Below the pieces are notes generated by a model. That model worked only from the letters and a program-made list of their open reading frames with translations. It was not told the origin of the DNA and did not search any database. DNA of 64,000 bases from Poa pratensis (Eukaryota > Streptophyta > Magnoliopsida > Poales > Poaceae). The stretch is from the NCBI GenBank assembly GCA_947311845.1, contig CAMZMU010000034.1:94987976-95051975 (forward strand). The letters run 5' to 3'. Position 1 is the first letter of the stretch. Each line of letters begins with the position of its first letter. Of the stretch, positions 45,609-56,062 are shown in pieces. The translations under genes and the position numbers were made by a program.

Positions 45609-46349
45609 TCACAAAAGTACTCCCCCACAAGCTCCCAGCGCTGGCCCTGGAGCTGGCTCTGTAACTGTTTCCTCTAGCTCAACTTCATCTCGCAGAGAAT
45701 TTCTGAGCACATCAATCTGTCCTCCGCCAGCCCGGCAACTAGACTGAAATCCTCTAGGCTCACCGCTACTTCGAAGTCCAGGCTCGGGGTTGAAATCCTG
45801 CTCGATGAGCTCCGGCCCGAGCTGCTCTGGTCGTCCGCAGCAATGTTGCGCATCGAGGCAAGCCTCTGTCTCGGCCTCGGCGGCGAATGACGGCAAAGTG
45901 GAAAACCCTTGCCACCGTAGCCGTGACGTAGCCACGCCAGATTCAACACCTGCTTCACCGAAATTCGGTATCGCTTGCAAAGACGATAGGTTGAATCCCT
46001 CGCCGCTGCCCGAGTCACAAATCGGGCCGCCGGTCTCCTCTGCGACCGCGTACCCGCACCACCCCATCCTCCACCCTCCCTCGTCGGCCTTACCTGCGAT
46101 TGCGACCGCAAGCCCTGCGTCGCCGCCCGCCTGCTCGACTCCGAGTGCCGCTTCTCTTCTCGCGCCGCCGCTCGACTCGCCCGCTCCATCTACCGCCGTC
46201 GCAAGGATGATTTCCTCCAGGCCGGAGAAGCCGAGACCCGACGACAGGACAGGAGTGAGCTCCAAGGGACGCCGGCGCGTGGCAGAGATTGTTCCCCCAC
46301 GAACAGTGGCAAATGTCGCATAGGAGCTATTACCACCGCTACGGAGCAC
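45609..46349 (-). other. GC-rich open region inside the right TIR side of the Mutator-like element
   Basis: A 246-codon open stretch has no ATG at its start (the first codon is GTG), and it overlaps the other long open frame at 45674-46189. It includes TLPSFAAEAETEACLDAQHC and DEVELEETVTEPAPG. No domain is recognised. It has exon-like composition and is probably captured gene sequence, but the frame choice is uncertain. Confidence 0.35.
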
Positions 46350-46557
46350 GCGTGAGGTCCCACTCGTAATAAACTAATCCATGTAACGGTCAAACGGGGT
46401 TTACCGCGTGGGGATAATGAATTAACGGCCATGTCGTGCCTGGGCTATTTCTGCGCAGAGAGATGTCGCACCACAGCTATTATTGCGAACGATGTCGCTT
46501 TGCAGCCAATTCGCTACAAAGACGTCGCATATGAGCTATTCGTCCGCCGAAGGGTGT

Positions 46558-46703
46558 GAACAGCGACGACCGGCAGAGAGCAAAGTCGTCACAATTGTTC
46601 ACATCACCCCTTCTCCCCTGTAGAAAGGCTGGCAACCACTAGGAATAAATAGAGCCGACCAGATGCAATAATTCACATTCCTCCGTACGTCCCTTACACA
46701 TTA
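46558..46703. other. Spacer between Mutator-like element and Helitron
   Basis: About 150 bp of non-repetitive sequence. Nothing is recognised. Confidence 0.3.
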
Positions 46704-48257
46704 CTAGGGGAGTAAGCGCGGGCCGCCGCGCCCGTGGGCTTATTGCTATGTGTATAAATAAATATGAATTTTGTGACAGTGAGTACTTTTTTTTGAATAG
46801 ATAGAAAGTCGTCGGAGTTGTCGAACTGTTGAAGGCAGCATAAATAGCCAGTGGTTTTTTTATTCATGTTGATATGTTCGTCGTATTTGAATTTTTTTGC
46901 GTGTGCTAAACGCTCACATCTGAAATGCACTTAAAATTTTAAAATATTCGAATGAAGAATCTGTTCCTATGGCATAAATAGGCGACATTTTTTTTTGTAT
47001 TCATGTTGTTATATTTGCCATTTTTCCCCGCCCGCCAAATTTAATTTTGAAATTGCTCACATTAAGAAATTGGGCAGGTTCGAGTTTGTTTGAAAAAAAA
47101 TCGACCTGGGAATTTATCCAGATTTGAATTCGTCGAAATAGGCAAATTTGGAGCACATTTGAAAATTTTAAAGTTTGAAATTTGTGTTTTTGATTGTACG
47201 TCATAAAAAGTCAACATTAATTTGCTCACATTAAGAAATTGGGCAGGTTCGAGTTTGTTTGAAAAAAATTCGACCTGGGAATTTATCTAGATTTGAATTC
47301 GTCGAAATAGGCAAATTTGGAACACGTTTGAAAATTTTAAAGTTTGAAATTTGTGTTTTTGATTGTACGTCGTAAATAGTCAACATTAATTTTTATGTGT
47401 TCACTTTGATATATTCATTATATTTTTGTGTTGGATATATTTGGTTTTATTAATTTTTCAGCATTTAGGAAGTTTTCAGTTTTTTTAAGGGAAAATCGGA
47501 AAAAGAAAGAAATCTGACAATGGGGCCCACCGTGACGTCACGATGACGTCACGGCGGCCGGATCTGCGGCGGCGGCAGCGTGGATGCCGGCGTCGACTCA
47601 GAGCGAGCCGGGACGCGCGGCTGGTCGCATCCGGCGCGCCTCGACGCGGGCTGCCAGAAAGTGGCGGCGCCGCCTCGTTTTGGCCGCCGGAGCGCCGCCG
47701 GCGGCGTCCAAACGCGGCGGCGGAAGCACGCACGGCCGCGACGATTCCGGCGGCGATAGGACGCCGCAGCACACGGCGGTTGGCTAGAAGGCGGCGGGGA
47801 AGACGGCGGAGCCCCCCGTGTGCCTGGATTCGTGGGGGGAGGAGCGCAACGGCGGCGCGAGGCGTCGGCGACGCCGGCGGCCTCCGGGTCGCGCAAGAGA
47901 GAAGGGGATCCGTCCGCACTTTTGCACGGCGCTCCCTGAAGTTTCCGCATTTTGCATGTAGGTCCAACCGCAGCGGAAAACATGGACTGCGGGCAAATTT
48001 CCGAAAGTGCGGGGTGGTTTTTGGAAAAGTGCGCGGTGACCGGGTGGGCGACCAACTGGCCACCGGGATGACCGGCCCGCGACCGGGCGACGTGGCATCG
48101 CCCCATTGGTAGATAATCAACTGCTACAGTGCCGCGCGTTTCTGGGCCGACGTGGAGCCATCTGGGCCGTCCTTCGCGCTGATCGGACGGCCGGTAAACT
48201 CCTGCGACGTGGACCAATGAAAAGGGGCGGATCCTGCCAGCCTTTATATATAGTAGA
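46704..48257 (-). mobile_element. Probable Helitron, 1.55 kb, non-autonomous
   Basis: On the minus strand the 5' end reads TCTACTATATATAAAGG (48257 leftwards), a good match to Helitron 5' ends. The 3' end has a GC-rich imperfect hairpin (GGGCGCGGCGGCCCGCGC), eight bases, and then CTAG followed by T (46704-46707), the usual CTRR end inserted before T. The base before the 5' TC is T and not the expected A, a caveat. No Rep/helicase is present. The 5' half is GC-rich with overlapping open frames (47485-48217), possibly captured exon sequence; the 3' half is AT-rich. Confidence 0.5.
47051..47393 (-). repeat. 170-bp tandem duplication inside the Helitron
   Basis: 47051-47220 and 47221-47393 are head-to-tail copies (shared CACATTAAGAAATTGGGCAG, TTCGTCGAAATAGGCAAATT). 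Only a few differences are visible (for example CATAAAAAG against CGTAAATAG), so the duplication is recent relative to most repeats here. Confidence 0.85.
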
Positions 48258-48417
48258 ATACGCTCGTTAATTCCAGCGATGATTGGAGGAAAAATCGGAG
48301 TATATATTTAGCGCCCAATAAGCTGTTGCCTAGGTTCACATAGAATAATACTTATGGAGATTTCAGGAATTGGGTAAAAAAATATTTTACCAAATTTCTC
48401 CCATCCCCAATCACTTA

Positions 48418-49824
48418 CGCTGTGTTTGGATGTAGAAAAGTTTGCTTAGAATTGAATTGGACTAGCAATTCCATTTTCAAGATGGAAAGGATGAGCTCCA
48501 ATTCGATTCCGCTGTTTGGTTATGAATGGAATTTATGGTTGAAATCAAAAGGTAGCACACGATCCCAATTCCTGTTTGGATGTATAGACCATGGAATTGA
48601 ATCTTTTGTATAGGTTGGACAATATTTACTTCTTTACATGTATGAAAAAATAGTACGTGTATATTTGAATATTGATATATTATTTTGCACATATAATAAC
48701 ATTAAAATATCAAATGATTATCAGCTTTCCCTGTTAGTCTAGTACGAAATAATAATTTTCACTGTTTGACAAAAGAAATTGATAACGGGTTACAAAGAAA
48801 GAAGATGAATGAAATCAAATGATTATCAGCTTTCCCCGTTCAAACCACTAGATTGTGTCGCACACTGACAAAATTAAACAAATACACGTTTAGAGCCTGC
48901 ATGTTTCGTTCTGAGCCTGACGAAGAAGACGGGACTCTGTATCTGAAGCAACAGGAGCAGCAGCTTTCCTATCGTAAAACAAGATTATGCACTGGAATGA
49001 ATCTTCAGAGTTCCTGCTCTGTTTTACAAGCTTATTAAGCAGCATCGTCAACAAGCAGCACCCTGCAATCGGGAACAAACAAGAACAGAGCACAAGCGCG
49101 GACTGCATGACGCTCCTCAGACTCACGGCTATTCCGTCGAGCACATGGCGGGCAAGCGAGCACGGAGGGGTCAGTTTGAGCTCGCCTGCGGGATCGAGCT
49201 CCGGGAGCGGACCAGGAGCGCCACGGGGACTCCAGAGGCGAGCGGCGGCGCAGGTGGGCAAGAGAAGCAAGAGACCGCGGGCGATTCTTGTAGCAGCTCG
49301 GTGCGTGGACAAGATTCTTTCTGTTTGGCGTGTGTGCGTTCTGGGCTGGGATGGGCACCGCGCGGCACGACGAGCAGCACGGAGGAATTTTCCCCTGTCG
49401 CCACAGCCGCCGCCGCCATGTCCCCTCCCGCCGCCGGAGATCTAGGGTTTGGGCGGGCACCAGGGTAGAAACGAAGAGGGAGGAGAGGGGGTCTATGGAG
49501 GGAGGGAGGAAGGAGGAGGAGCAGGGAGGACGCCGATGGGAGGGAGGAAGACCTTCATCTCACCGTCGAGGAAGGAGGTCGAGCTAGAGGCTGCGCCTCT
49601 GTTTTTGAGCGAGCGAACGGTATGGAGCGAGACACGTGATTCCGAGCCTTTCTGAGCTGCGGGGCTCGGAAAGATGGACAGTGAGGGGCCCGCGCGCGGG
49701 GGGTTGGCACGGAATTGCCTCCCGTTTCTAGACCTCAATTCCTTGACCAGCCCAAACAACGGAATCAGTCCAAAAATTCTAGATTTTCAATTCCGAGCCA
49801 TCTTTCTAACGTCCAAACACAATG
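48418..49824. mobile_element. PIF-Harbinger element, non-autonomous, 1407 bp
   Basis: The left end CGCTGTGTTTGGATG and the right end CGTCCAAACACAATG are inverted repeats. TTA flanks both sides (48415-48417, 49825-49827), the target duplication typical of PIF-Harbinger. No DDE transposase or Myb-like ORF is visible. The interior 48890-49660 is GC-rich with open frames on both strands, for example a minus-strand frame with SEDSFQCIILFYDRKA. It may hold captured host sequence. The element sits just 5' of the kinase gene promoter. Confidence 0.7.
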
Positions 49825-49827
49825 TTA

Positions 49828-49985
49828 GATTAATAAATAATAAATAAGGCTTAGCGAAACATCCCCCTTGGATGCTTCTGCCGACGGTGGCATTGGTCCT
49901 GCCATCATTTATTGCAGCAGGCAGGCTGGCTGGATCGAATGGACCTGCTTAGCTATAAGAGCGAGGAGTCATCAGAGAAATCCAC
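49828..49985 (+). promoter_or_regulatory. Putative promoter of the kinase gene
   Basis: A TATA-like box, CTATAAGAG, lies at 49953-49961. The Harbinger element ends 130 bp upstream, so it may have brought or displaced regulatory sequence. Transcription would start at about 49985. Support comes from the downstream UTR-like exon with a good donor. Confidence 0.4.
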
Positions 49986-50231
49986 AGCAACCAATACGCG
50001 TGCGTTTCTCTTTAGCTAAACAGCAAAGGAAGAGAGCTGGATCGAGACCTGCAGCTAGCTTGCTCTTGCGTCTTCTCCCAATCGTCAGCTTCGATTTGAG
50101 AACCTGCGGCTGCTTAGGAGGAATCGCAGCTCTGTGCCATCAGTTTGCATCAACTGTGCGTTGTCAAGCGGCACAGCATCTGCGAGAGTTCGACTCATAC
50201 AAGCAGTGCGCTCTACTTTCTGCATAGTCGG
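49986..50231 (+). other. Putative 5'-UTR exon of the kinase gene
   Basis: Non-repetitive sequence ends at TGCATAGTCGGTGAGTACT, where CG/GTGAGT is a strong donor near 50231. The next plausible acceptor before the kinase ATG is TTGTTTTCAG at 52589-52598. A long 5'-UTR intron would follow. No protein frame is needed in this exon. Confidence 0.35.
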
Positions 50232-50383
50232 TGAGTACTCATATTTTACCTCGCTTTTGCTTAGCGTTTAGGAAGGCAAGCCTACAGGCCTCTCAGAGAG
50301 TTCCAGTCGAAATTAGTGCTCTCTATTTACCGATGTTAATCTGTTGGATAGTACTGTACCGACTCTTAATTTCTAAGATACTT

Positions 50384-51261
50384 TTTTTTGAGAGTTTTTG
50401 CATTCAAATCACGAAATAATACAAAGTAGTTGACCCTTACATGCACACTGTAACACCATCACAAAGGACCATGAACACCTAGAACACCCTAAGACAACCA
50501 TAACACATGAAGATCTCCGGAGCCCTGTGTCATCATCCCAGAATCTTGAGAGAAGACCCCTGCAGCAGAAAGATCTGCAACCAGGCGCAAGCAGGTCATC
50601 ATCTTCGACCACGGTACAATTGCCGCCACGCTGCTTCCTCTTTCCTTGACACCAGCGCCGAGAGGGCATGGACACCAATCCAACACACCTGCAACAGCTG
50701 TCGCCATCTTTGGCTTTGAGTACCGCGAAAAGTGTCCCTTCCGGGAGGAAGAGAACTCGAGTCATCCGACCGGTCCAGCACCGCGGCCGGGCCATCCGCC
50801 CGGGCAAAGCAGGATCTCCCTCCAGCATCAGCGCAGAGGAAGGAGAAGAACAGCAGCAGCAAATCATACCGACAAGGAGGAAGAAGGGTCTTCGTCTCCA
50901 TGCATCCATCGCCCATCTGAGGACCCAACCGGCCTGTGCCGATTGACCTCCAGACTCCATAGCCCGCGACCTCGACGAGATCCGGGGATCCCCCACTCCG
51001 CTAGCTCCTAGACGAAGGCAGTAGCCCCGCCTGATCGCGAACGGAGCCCGAAGAGATTTATTCCGACGCAACACCACCGCGGCGGCCTCGGCAGCGTCTC
51101 CCTCAACCCTAACCCTACCGCGCACCCACCGAACGCACAGACCCGAGGTTCCCCCTCCCTCCCGCCGCCGGAGCGGCAGACGGAGAGAGAGGGAATCGGC
51201 GGCTGCGCCGGCGGCACGCAAGGGAACCATGATCGCCTCCTAGATCGCCTTGGTGCGATCT
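50384..51261 (-). mobile_element. LINE-derived insertion with perfect 15-bp target duplication
   Basis: ATTTCTAAGATACTT occurs at 50369-50383 and again at 51262-51276, flanking 878 bp. The left end is a T run (the poly-A tail of a minus-strand retroposon), next to TGAGAGTTTTTGCATTCAAA. The right end holds a GC-rich 5' region with an ATG at 51230 and a 273-codon frame (MVPLRAAGAAADSLSLRLPL onward). The frame has no reverse transcriptase or endonuclease motif. Retroposition by LINE machinery is certain from the structure. That the body is a LINE 5' end fused to a LINE 3' end is inference. Confidence 0.75.
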
Positions 51262-51276
51262 ATTTCTAAGATACTT

Positions 51277-52623
51277 AACTTCACATCGCTATCGCACCAT
51301 CTTGTTGTCTCCCTCCAGTCCAGCCCGGGCAGATCCGGAAGCCAGCAGCACCATTTCATCGCGCCTCCGGCAGGCCGAGATGCTCTAGAGTAGGCTGCCG
51401 GTTGCATATCCACAAATGGACGACACCAATGTCATCCTCGCCCTCCTACAGAAATTAGCGCTCCGGTGTCTTCTCTAGGTTAAGAGTAGCACCGCCGGAT
51501 CTCGATGGCACTGATGCGGAAGGACAAAGCAGTGTTGCTCAAGATACCGCCATCCCGAGCACCGCACCCCTATCCGTGGCCTCAGCTTGACGGACATGCG
51601 CATGCAAGAGACTAGAGGCGAGCATATCACATGTGCGATCTCCACCTTTGGCGTTAGTTCGAATCCCCTCTATGCATACCTCCACCCTCGTGTCAACAGT
51701 AGTACAGCGTCAGTTCGAATCCCCTCTATGCATACATTTTTAGATTGTTTATTTTATTTCCTCCACGACCGTAAGGTGGGACCACTTGACAGAAAAAGGC
51801 AGGTTGGGTGCATCACTCAGAAAAAAACACAAGGGGTTATCTGCAAAAACTACAAATACTCACCAACCTCAGATGTCCATCAAGTTGCCATGTCGCGTAA
51901 ATAATCGACCTCTGTTACCAAAGTGCACCCGCAATGCGAGTTCAGCGACGGGTTCTTCTAATTTTCAGTTCTTGACTTAAATGCACCCGAAGTATTACGA
52001 TCGCCAGTTCCATTATTCCTGGCTGGGGGATTCACTTGGTGTAGGGGAAAGCCGCAGAAGTAATGTACCTACATTTGAGACCATATGAGAGTACCTAATG
52101 TATAAAAGGTAAACAATATTTACATGAAAAAGTAGTTGAAAAATAATGGGCTACAAACCTAAATCAATCCGGGATAATGAGCATGTGAATTATTTCCGTT
52201 CATAAAATGAGGGAACTTCACCTCTGAATTCCTTTGCGTTTATCAGTCCCCAAGAAGTAGCTAGGCTCAAACATCGAGGAGAAATCCGGTTTGCAATGAA
52301 ATCATATGCCTTATCCTTCCTCCCCATTTTTTATGCATTTAGTCTTTAATTTTCATTAATTTATGGATGCACCCATATGTTTTGGAATAGCCCTTAAGAC
52401 TTACTCATGTATCTAGGAAAGACTTCCCTTATTTTGATTTCACATAAGTCACTCCAGCTTGTTTTAAGTCCTCAAAAAATGGTTGCTATTATCACAGCCA
52501 TTACTAACGCGTCGAATACCATCACTAAAGGAAATGAGTAGCATGACAAAGATGTGTGGTATATTCTAATACATAATGATTTTGCTCTTGTTTTCAGGTT
52601 AATTACATACATACTGACTACAA
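51277..52623 (+). other. Remainder of the long intron upstream of the kinase coding exons
   Basis: No ORF of interest. A 45-bp sequence containing TTCGAATCCCCTCTATGCATAC is duplicated at 51657-51683 and 51713-51737. The acceptor TTGTTTTCAG precedes the short leader GTTAATTACATACATACTGA and the ATG at 52624. Confidence 0.4.
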
Positions 52624-54774
52624 ATGGAACGTCTTGCGCGAAGTGACCTAGAGCACATGCTAGTCGATGAAACGGCAGAGCCTAAGGTCCTGCCATTATC
52701 ACTTCTGGAGGACATCACCGGTGGTTTCTCTCCTGACCAGGAGATTGGAAGGGGTGGCTTTGCAGTGGTTTACAAGGTATACATACAAGACACGTGTGTT
52801 AAAATATTAATTATGCTTGATTTGAAATCTTAAACCGATGCTAACAAATGTGAGTCTCAGGGAATACTTGGCAACAAAGCGGTCGCCGTGAAGAGGTTGT
52901 CTGACGCTTTAATGGATGAAACAAAATTTCACCAAGAGGTTGAATGCCTGATACAAGTAAAACACAAAAATGCAGTAAGGTTTCTTGGGTATTGCGCTGA
53001 TAGACAAGGAAATATGCAAAGGTACAATGGAAAACTTGTTATGGCAGATGTCCACCACAGATTGCTTTGTTTCGAGTATATATCTAAAGGGAGTCTTGAA
53101 AAGTATATCACCGGTATGACCATGTGGCATGTAACTTTTCTCTTTATTTTGCCCTTCACTTCAGATACTAAAACTCGTTTAACCTGTTACATAAGATTTA
53201 ATATTCAAAAGTTAATGCATCAAGTATCTAAAATTATGATTCTGGTTTCTCTTTTCCCCTTTATAGATAAACATCGTGAGTGGGAAATGTGCTATAAAAT
53301 AATAAAAGGGATTTGTGAGGGTATACAGTACCTTCATGACAATCATATTGTTCACTTGGATTTGAAACCCGCCAATATATTGTTGGACGACAACATGTCA
53401 CCAAAAATTAGTGATTTTGGCCTGTCAAGATGTTTCAATGAAAATCAGAGCCGACATATTACCAAAACAGTAATAGGGACAATGTAAGTTAGCTAACTCT
53501 TCTTGAGCGTTCAATATTAAGCTCCGTGATGAAGTTGCACTATCTATGTACAATAGTCTCTTACACATTTCATATTTCTACAGAGGATATTTAGCACCAG
53601 AATTTCTTATAGGGGGTGTAATCACACGCGGAGTTGACTTGTATAGTCTTGGTGTTGTTATCATTGAAATATTGACTGGACAGAAGTTGTGGCAAGCTAT
53701 CGAGGAAGGAAGAACAATGTTTTCCGTCGTTACAAAAATAAGAGCTTGATTTATTATTTCTCTAAGAAAGATCGACTGGCAAATAATTATGGTGCTTACA
53801 ATTTACATATTGTCACTGCATTCATTTTAGGTTTAAATTGTACGCAATATTATTTTTGGAAGCACAAATAGCAGTGGAAAGAACAATATGGCTGCAAAAG
53901 ATTCAACATGGACCACAATTTAGCTGTAGAATATGTAGGTAAAATTATCTTTTGCTAAGGTAAACAAGAACATAGAAGTTTATTCGGAATAAACAAAAAC
54001 ATAAAAGGTATAAAATTACTTATTTCTGTGTAGATAAAAAATGGAAGCCATAAAGGCACAACCAATACATAAAAGTAGTCTCTCATTCCACCAACGAAAG
54101 GTCATATAGATTTGATCTTACGTCAAACTTACAAAAGTTTGACAAAAATTATACGAAAATATCAACATCCACAATACCAAATCAGTACCGGAAGACCCGG
54201 CATGAAATACACATTCATAGTATGTTTATTTGATAGAGTCAAAATTTATAATTTATTATAAACTTATTCAACAAAACAAAGTTTTACTTAAGACAAACTT
54301 AAATGGCTTATTCTTTCAGGGGAGGGAACAATGAAAATATGGAAATAAAAAGGCATACAAATAAATATAATCATATAGGTTATTGCTTGGAAGAAAGATT
54401 TACCTTCTGTTTCTACTTGTTTGGGTCGAACTTGAAAGTGCATTTTCATGGTGATAGATCTGACATAAATCTATTTGGACACGGTTTAGTTTAAAGCATT
54501 TTTGTTGTTAGTTAGATGCTTGAGTATTATGTAATGTTTCTTTTATATAAAAATGTTGTCAAGCCATTTCATCAACAATAACTCACCATTGTCATGTTTA
54601 TAGGTACTTAAAAGTTGGACTGATAGGCTAGAGAGATCACAACGAGACACACTATGCAAACAAATACAAGTATGCTATGAGATAGCCTTGGAGTGCACAG
54701 ACAACAATCCAAAGAAGAGACCGGATAGTGCACAAAATATAATTGATAGGCTTCATGGAACAGAAAGTATCCAG
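52624..54774 (+). CDS. Receptor-like Ser/Thr protein kinase without visible ectodomain, non-RD
   Basis: Five exons fit: 52624-52776, 52861-53113, 53267-53483, 53584 to about 53725, and 54604-54774. Frames join cleanly at the first three introns. The protein has a short leader ([20 protein letters not shown]), Gly loop GRGGFAVV (42-49), VAVK lysine 62, helix-C FHQEVE, catalytic HLDLKPAN (Asp 167), DFG 185-187, [20 protein letters not shown], and the final NNPKKRPDS arginine. The residue before the catalytic Asp is Leu, so it is a non-RD kinase, a class linked to immune signalling. No signal peptide or membrane span is seen, so it is probably cytoplasmic. The donor of exon 4 is weak: a frame through it stops at 53748 (TKIRA), so the gene may be truncated or decayed. 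Confidence 0.75.
53750..54603 (+). other. Last intron of the kinase gene
   Basis: 850 bp of AT-rich sequence ending in TTTATAG. A block at 54100-54240 (CGTCAAACTTACAAAAGTTTG, CAACATCCACAATACCAAAT) resembles the interior of Stowaway/Mariner elements, without clear ends. It is probably a relic. Confidence 0.4.
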
Positions 54775-54829
54775 GTATCTATTTCTGCATTTCTGAGCTA
54801 ATGAAGATGCTACTTAGATATCACTCAGA

Positions 54830-55478
54830 TACTATCTCGGGAAGTTTCGTCACAAGAATGTGTTAATATAGTTTTAATGCTGATAACATTAAATCTATTT
54901 TGAACAACGTGACAGACATTGAAAAACATACAATGATAGTTTTTATAAAGAAGTAGGTAAACTGAAGAGCTTGACGTACATTGAAAATTTGCGAACCTTG
55001 ATGATTTTTGGGTAAACAAAATGAAAGAATAGCTAATATTTTGAAGGATAAATTTGAAAACAAATAAAGGGTATGCGAGTTCTGCTTATACCAGTCAACA
55101 CTCCTTAATCTTTGGCAAACATATTGTCAAATCTTATCCACCTCGAATCTTTAAATTAGTTCTTCCTATAATCCTAGTATGACTTTGAAGAAAATACTTT
55201 ACCTAGCGTTCATTATCTAGAATCTACTGCTTGAACTTCTTGAACCTTGAATATTGGCATGGAAATAAAAATTTACATAAATATTTAGGCGCCTTATGAA
55301 CATACACCATTTCTACCCATCAAATGAATTCAATTCCAATATTACTGAAATTGTCCTCTTTTTTGCTCATTTCCTTTCTTGGAGTGCTCATACCTATTTA
55401 CCAACCTGTGTACACTTTATACAAATAACTGCCCTTAAATTTCTCAGTTTCCCACCATGCCACACACCTCTACATTAA
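54830..55478 (+). pseudogene. NLR2 fragment, 5' part (LRR region)
   Basis: The DNA is homologous to NLR1 13020-13545 and then, after a gap, to NLR1 14145-14270. Shared words include TCAAATCTTATCCACCT, CTTCTTGGAGTGCTC and CCAACCTGTGTACACTT. About 600 bp present in NLR1 is missing at about 55350. Many frameshifts and stops show decay. It begins about 50 bp after the last kinase exon in the same orientation, without any NB-ARC sequence between. It stops at a TAA where a MITE is inserted and resumes at 63617. Confidence 0.8.
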
Positions 55479-55550
55479 GGGCCCGCTTGGATCGGGGGTC
55501 GCAAATTACGGAGCCGAGTACTTTACGGAGCCGAGTACTTTCTGCGGGAG

Positions 55551-55870
55551 CACTGGTGGAGACAGGGTTTTCTGTCCCGGCCCGTGAGGAGCTTTAGTCC
55601 CGGTTCGCGAACCGGGACAGGACAAGCGGGACTAAAGGGCAAACCTTTAGTCCCGGGCCTGTTACCAGCCGGGACCAAAGGCCATCCACGTGGCCGCCTG
55701 CGGGCGCGCTGGGGGCAACCCCTTTAGTCCCGGCTCGTATAACGGGCCGCGACTAAAGGGTTTAGGGTTTAGGGTTTCTTTTATTTATTTCTTTAGGGTT
55801 AGGGTTTAGGGTTTCTTTTATTTATTTCTTTAGGGTTTAGGGTTTATTTGTTTTCTTTTATTTTCTTTCT
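55551..55870. repeat. Left subterminal repeats of the CACTA element and telomere-like repeats
   Basis: CTTTAGTCCCGG and its complement recur in both orientations from 55590 to 55760, including an inverted pair GTCCCGGTTCGCGAACCGGGAC. From 55757 to 55850 follow groups of GGGTTTAGGGTTT separated by CTTTTATTTATTTCTTTA. The TTTAGGG unit equals the plant telomere repeat, but the groups are short. Subterminal repeats bind the element's own accessory protein in En/Spm. Confidence 0.8.
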
Positions 55871-56062
55871 TCGAGCATACAAAGATAATTGTTTTCTTTT
55901 AGCGGTATTTCTACGCTACCACATACCGTACACGTTCGTGCATATATAAGATAACTTGTCTTACGATCGAGCATATACAAATATATACAATTTTGATAGT
56001 TACATGGAGATCACAATTACCGAGACTAGAGCCCGTCTATTCGATTACACGGCCGGGGATCA

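Larger units (their letters stand above)
42157..46548. mobile_element. Mutator-like element (Pack-MULE type), 4392 bp
   Basis: The ends are long inverted repeats. The left 42157-42270 (GGGGCAAATAGCTCCTATGC onward) aligns with the reverse complement of the right end 46435-46548 (GGCGGACGAATAGCTCATAT onward) over roughly 100 bp, with shared words such as ATGCGACGT and AATAGCT. A 9-bp flank, GAAGGGAGT (42148-42156) against GAAGGGTGT (46549-46557), is a target duplication with one mismatch. Long TIRs and 9-bp duplications define Mutator elements. No MURA transposase motif is present. Instead GC-rich, gene-like sequence lies just inside both ends, the arrangement of a Pack-MULE. Confidence 0.8.

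Noticed and set aside
49035..49460. Host gene on the minus strand inside the Harbinger element
   Set aside because: Overlapping open frames on both strands in GC-rich sequence, no domain, no splice support; kept only as possible captured sequence.
55551..55560. Left CACTA end placed at the GGGCCCGCTTGG motif (55479)
   Set aside because: That motif pairs with 63616 and has TAA flanks, so it belongs to the outer MITE. The CACTA ends pair at 55551 and 63551 with GAG flanks.
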